Origin: Tritrichomonas musculus
Taxonomy: Eukaryota > Parabasalia > Tritrichomonadida > Tritrichomonadidae
Length of the DNA: 64,000 nt
Assembly: GCA_039105265.1 (NCBI GenBank)
Contig: JAPFFF010000027.1
Location: 1,798,001 to 1,862,000, forward strand
Direction of reading: 5' to 3'
Shown here in pieces: positions 61,501 to 64,000 of this stretch (positions within the stretch are counted from its first letter, which is position 1; each line of letters begins with the position of its first letter). Both the position numbers and the translations under genes were made by a program. The notes beneath the pieces were generated by a model that was not told the DNA's origin, did no database searches, and saw only the letters and a program-made list of their open reading frames with translations.

Positions 61501-64000
61501 CAGAGATTTTGCGAGCAATAAGTAAATTAAGTGTTCCTAATTTAGAAGAAAATGAAAATGAAGATAAAACAAATGAGAATGAAATTTTACTGCAAAAGTT
61601 ATATGTTGCTAATATTAAGAATAGATTGACTGAAATCCAAAATCCAAATGAAAATGATAAGAAAAGATGGCCATGGGAATTGATTCAAAATGCAAAGGAT
61701 TCTTTATTTTCACCTTCAAATATTGATGGACAAGGAAAAGTAAAAATTTATATTGAAATTAATAAAAACCCAAAAAATAATCATTATACTCAGGTGATCT
61801 TCTCTCATGATGGCCCTGCGTTCACTGACAATTCGTTCATTGGTTTGTTGTATAAAATTAGCCAAGAAAAGGAAAATAAAGAAACTACTGGAAGATTTGG
61901 AACAGGTTTTGTTTCAACTCATGTTTTATCAAAAATCGTGGAAATAACTGGAAATAAAATCGATCAACATAATAAAATGGTCGGTTTTTCAGCTACAATG
62001 TATCGAGAAGGAATAAAAGATGATGAAATCATTCGTGATTTTAAAGAAATGCAAAAAAGTCAAAAATTTTATCCAAAATTATTCCCACGAACAACTTTTA
62101 AGTATGAAATTAGTTCTGATCAAAGTAGAAAATGTGTTGAACTTGGTTTGAATCATCTTAAATCACACATTCCTGAAGTTTTAATTAATTGTCCACAAAT
62201 AAAAGAATTGGTTTTAATTGAAAATGGAATTAAAACAAAATACACATTAACAAAAGAAACTAACAAAGCATTTTTTATTTATAACATATTTATAAATAAG
62301 TCCTTATTCAAAAGATTTATCTTAGTTAAAGATAGAATTAATGATATTAACATTTCAGTTGAAATTGATGATCAACAAATGATCATTCCGATCAACAACG
62401 AAATGGAAAGCATTTTCGTGTCTTTTCCTCTTGTTGGATCAAGAGAACACATTCTTCCTTTCTATATAAATTCGCCAAACTTTGAACCATCAACTGAAAG
62501 AAATGCATTGATATTGGACGGCGAAGAAGAAATAAATGGGAAAATCACGACTACTAAAATTAATCGAACTTTGTTATTGCAAAGTTGTGATTTATTCAAT
62601 GTTCTTATTTCTGCGTTAAAAGAAAGGAAAATCAAAAATATTTATGAGCTTTCAAGAGGACTTGTATTATCACAGAAGCCTTATAGTTCATTTGACATGG
62701 AATGGTATCAAACAGTATTTCTTGAAAAGTTAAGAAATACATTGGCAAATAATATAACGGTTGTTACTTCATCTGGAAATGAAATTTTGTTGAAGGATGC
62801 TTATTTGCCATCTAAAGAAATTGATCCAGAAATCCTTCCCCAATTCATCAGGCTAGTTGAAAGATATTGTTCTAACATTGTCTGTGAAGAAGATGCTATT
62901 TTGTGGAAAGATAGACAATGGAAAGATTTAAATGTCGTTGTAATTGACGGTTTAATGGGTGAAGCTGAATGTGATCAATCTTTATTAAATGAAGGACAAT
63001 TGCCTTATTTGAATGAACTTCTTGGATTCGTTTGGAATTGTTTGAATGATAAAAATATTTTATATGAATTCCGTCTCATTCCTGATATGAATTACAACAT
63101 TCATTCTTTATCAAAAGAATCAGAAGAATTTGATATGAAAGAAAGTAAAACTGTTCCTGATCAAATTATTGAATTAATGGAATCTATTCAAATTCCTTGG
63201 AGATCTACTCACATGAATAATTCTATTGACTCAATCACTCTTCCTGAAGATAAAGTCGTTGATGCTGAAAGTAGAATCATTGAAAAAATAAAGGAAGATA
63301 ATTCAATGTGCTTCGAATTAATGAAATTTATATTGGAAGATAACGAATTCAGATTAAATATGTTTGATTTCGTTCGTGAATTGGAATTCATTGATGTTTG
63401 TGAACCTGTGATTATTAACGATATAAGTTCTTCTATTTGGGACTTTGCTGATAATTACGTTTTTCATCAAATTATTGAAAAAATTTCAAAATTCGAATAT
63501 GAAAAAGTTTCTGAATCATTGAACTTTTTCAATGGGTTCCTTCCAGTTTTTCTGAACCATTATCAGAAAGATGAGGAGTTTATTAACTCAGTTGAAATAT
63601 TCCCAAATGCTAATTGTAAATTACGAAAATTGAGTGATTTACAAAATAAAATTGAATGCTTCCATGATTACTTGAACCAAATAACAATTGAATTTTGTAA
63701 AAAAGATTTCAATGATGACATTCTTCATCCAGAAATTAATGAAGTTATTAAATCAAAGAATACTGAAAGTATCTCTGGCTTCATGTCCCAAATAAAACAG
63801 ATAATAGCAAATAAAGATGTTGATCAAGAAATTAAAATAAAAATTGCTGAATTGATCATTTCTTTGTGTCCACAGGAGAAAGAAGGTTCAGTATCCACAG
63901 AAATAAAACAAAGGCAACTATTCACTCTTTATCATGACTTGATTAATCCTAAAATAGAACAAGTTTTAATTGATTCCAATTATTTCTCCATTTATTATTG
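58506..64000 (+). CDS. Giant sacsin/HSP90-like protein with two tandem GHKL ATPase modules (partial, runs off the right edge)
   Basis: The ATG at 58506 is the first after an in-frame TAG at 58461. The frame is open to the edge (1831 codons seen). Module 1 has an N-box WIWELIQNAKD (E41, N45, D48), VIFKHNGFPFTNETLDSLMY (the DxG-type loop as HNG) and the lid GRFGTGFMTSHTLSRVVVI. Module 2, starting near residue 1035, repeats this: VANIKNRLTEI, WPWELIQNAKD (E1058), FSHDGPAFTDNSFIGLLYKI and GRFGTGFVSTHVLSKIVEI. In both, a FPLIGS/FPLVGS block with FETKTERDGIILDG or FEPSTERNALILDG follows about 330 residues later. The two modules are therefore a duplication of at least 400 residues. GHKL ATPases bind ATP in a Bergerat fold; sacsin-like ones are chaperone-like, and bacterial relatives of the sacsin N-terminal type exist. 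The cellular role here is unknown. No DNAJ or HEPN domain is reached. Confidence 0.85.
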   Translation, partial: MFQIGQERLKLVQGLYVANVRNRLRELETPDDDLQKRWIWELIQNAKDCSKEAKNSIQDTDQIPFKRVNQGVDIKIIYDVSQNLVIFKHNGFPFTNETLDSLMYKITTKDDDENSTGRFGTGFMTSHTLSRVVVIHAPFLLHANDSWERSYIEATVFREGSSDKQLAQEFLEMEKSKKKFDYDPNNEEHNWTSFTYKLTSDLGINSAKLGIQSFRENIMKLLLFCDDINSIQLNDENPIFSSSVSNNKNLTKSLIKQNIFDNLQVIGKTITYLDERHFIVATVEQPDEQYTQKFSKSHNKKCQNKKIRFSIAFEIDSNKNLINLEPNQTCLFCTFPLIGSSKYQLPFLLDSPIFETKTERDGIILDGKEFDSDNILTNTGLNFLILNSSIKLFKIILSWLIQDNYTNFACFSNGLKYNNTTIESMKPFLNKLRSILEASPLVHNSSNDISQLNEIIILDFTNIKNPKTFHDLASKLYTNVASFDECNQWQNKTWESISILTYETFIKHIISIGSNTPFVPKSNFNNYVISQELFKNGLLSLKDYDFDFLNEFYSFILSEESGKPEEESIFLRYKIVLNLNNKFTLLSSLKSNSDCSPDFNEVMKMFNSWGNKIIHPRIISFQSKIDKITNNDATQEITNFFYGRQNDIQSLLSFVRFVIKDDDRRSKMYQVSQLFYDVPQQIIIEDVDENLWEYSDSLLLKLINQKINNMKGKTVDKSNLEAYNSFYELYQRHFTNNNFLVPNFKLILVEKRKLGKISTNISPVLLDKLGPFIKFDLYAHPLVTSVNFSNTYEISNLMNTINSDDFFAHNGFIYEDRLFSVLGIMPPKTNHRLFEFQTKIIELAQLFFCKDIKMIETPIVDELFWKRANEIVLDCVEDTLHQYHDISTLKECLVKDEKIIFANLNMYFEILSSDYSNRRKKALVPNYKGVFRPADKIYFSKGISETLFDLFNLMRSEGDIRDEYAHPNIVCNFLQVVDFKQFLTEISENLSDEQLISNSEILRAISKLSVPNLEENENEDKTNENEILLQKLYVANIKNRLTEIQNPNENDKKRWPWELIQNAKDSLFSPSNIDGQGKVKIYIEINKNPKNNHYTQVIFSHDGPAFTDNSFIGLLYKISQEKENKETTGRFGTGFVSTHVLSKIVEITGNKIDQHNKMVGFSATMYREGIKDDEIIRDFKEMQKSQKFYPKLFPRTTFKYEISSDQSRKCVELGLNHLKSHIPEVLINCPQIKELVLIENGIKTKYTLTKETNKAFFIYNIFINKSLFKRFILVKDRINDINISVEIDDQQMIIPINNEMESIFVSFPLVGSREHILPFYINSPNFEPSTERNALILDGEEEINGKITTTKINRTLLLQSCDLFNVLISALKERKIKNIYELSRGLVLSQKPYSSFDMEWYQTVFLEKLRNTLANNITVVTSSGNEILLKDAYLPSKEIDPEILPQFIRLVERYCSNIVCEEDAILWKDRQWKDLNVVVIDGLMGEAECDQSLLNEGQLPYLNELLGFVWNCLNDKNILYEFRLIPDMNYNIHSLSKESEEFDMKESKTVPDQIIELMESIQIPWRSTHMNNSIDSITLPEDKVVDAESRIIEKIKEDNSMCFELMKFILEDNEFRLNMFDFVRELEFIDVCEPVIINDISSSIWDFADNYVFHQIIEKISKFEYEKVSESLNFFNGFLPVFLNHYQKDEEFINSVEIFPNANCKLRKLSDLQNKIECFHDYLNQITIEFCKKDFNDDILHPEINEVIKSKNTESISGFMSQIKQIIANKDVDQEIKIKIAELIISLCPQEKEGSVSTEIKQRQLFTLYHDLINPKIEQVLIDSNYFSIYY

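Noticed and set aside
1-64000. CRISPR arrays, operons, riboswitches or bacterial-type terminators
   Set aside because: Gene style, Asn-rich proteins and promoter motifs are eukaryotic; no regularly spaced repeat-spacer array was seen.

Overview
The window looks like nuclear DNA of a parabasalid, most likely a trichomonad close to Tritrichomonas. The evidence is very AT-rich sequence, intron-free genes, Asn-rich proteins, initiator-like TCAYTTT motifs 8-15 bases before some start codons, a DUF3447/BspA-type leucine-rich-repeat gene, trichomonad-style tubby-like, casein kinase 1 and PIKK genes, pogo/mariner-type debris and a Maverick (Polinton) remnant. The species call is inference; no rRNA or tRNA gene was found to anchor it.

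Layout. 1-3.3 kb: a tubby-like protein cut by the window edge and a CFAP210-like flagellar coiled-coil protein, both minus strand. 3.3-5.6 kb: a decayed pogo-type transposase, a 60-bp tandem repeat and a GC-richer island. 5.7-21 kb: four plus-strand genes, namely a secreted GH27 alpha-N-acetylgalactosaminidase, a GAPVD1/RME-6-like protein (RasGAP-like plus VPS9), a 2817-residue TOR-like PIKK, and a small Rab-like GTPase. 20-25.9 kb: an intergenic nest of short non-autonomous DNA transposons recognisable by inverted repeats and target-site duplications, plus several hairpins. 25.9-33.5 kb: a compact, divergently arranged block of virus-like genes that I read as an incomplete Maverick/Polinton fossil. 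34-53.4 kb: ordinary host genes: a CAMKL kinase, a CK1 with a long disordered tail, a lone vWA protein, two coiled-coil proteins, NMD3, a type II membrane glycosyltransferase-like protein, a CKK-domain (CAMSAP/Patronin-like) protein and a beta-propeller-like protein. 54-56.6 kb: a broken DUF3447-LRR gene fused to the remains of a membrane protein gene. 57-58 kb: a CK1 with a CaaX-like tail. 58.5 kb to the right edge: a giant protein with two sacsin/HSP90-like GHKL ATPase modules in tandem.

How the genes relate. There are no operons; neighbours are independent single-gene units with short spacers. Themes recur: endocytic traffic (the Rab5-GEF-like protein and the Rab), cytoskeleton and flagella (CFAP210-like, CKK protein, CK1s), growth and ribosome biogenesis (TOR-like, NMD3), and mucin degradation (GH27 enzyme). 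The two least ordinary host genes are the tandem GHKL ATPase and the CKK protein. The most unusual non-host structure is the transposon nest next to the Maverick block.
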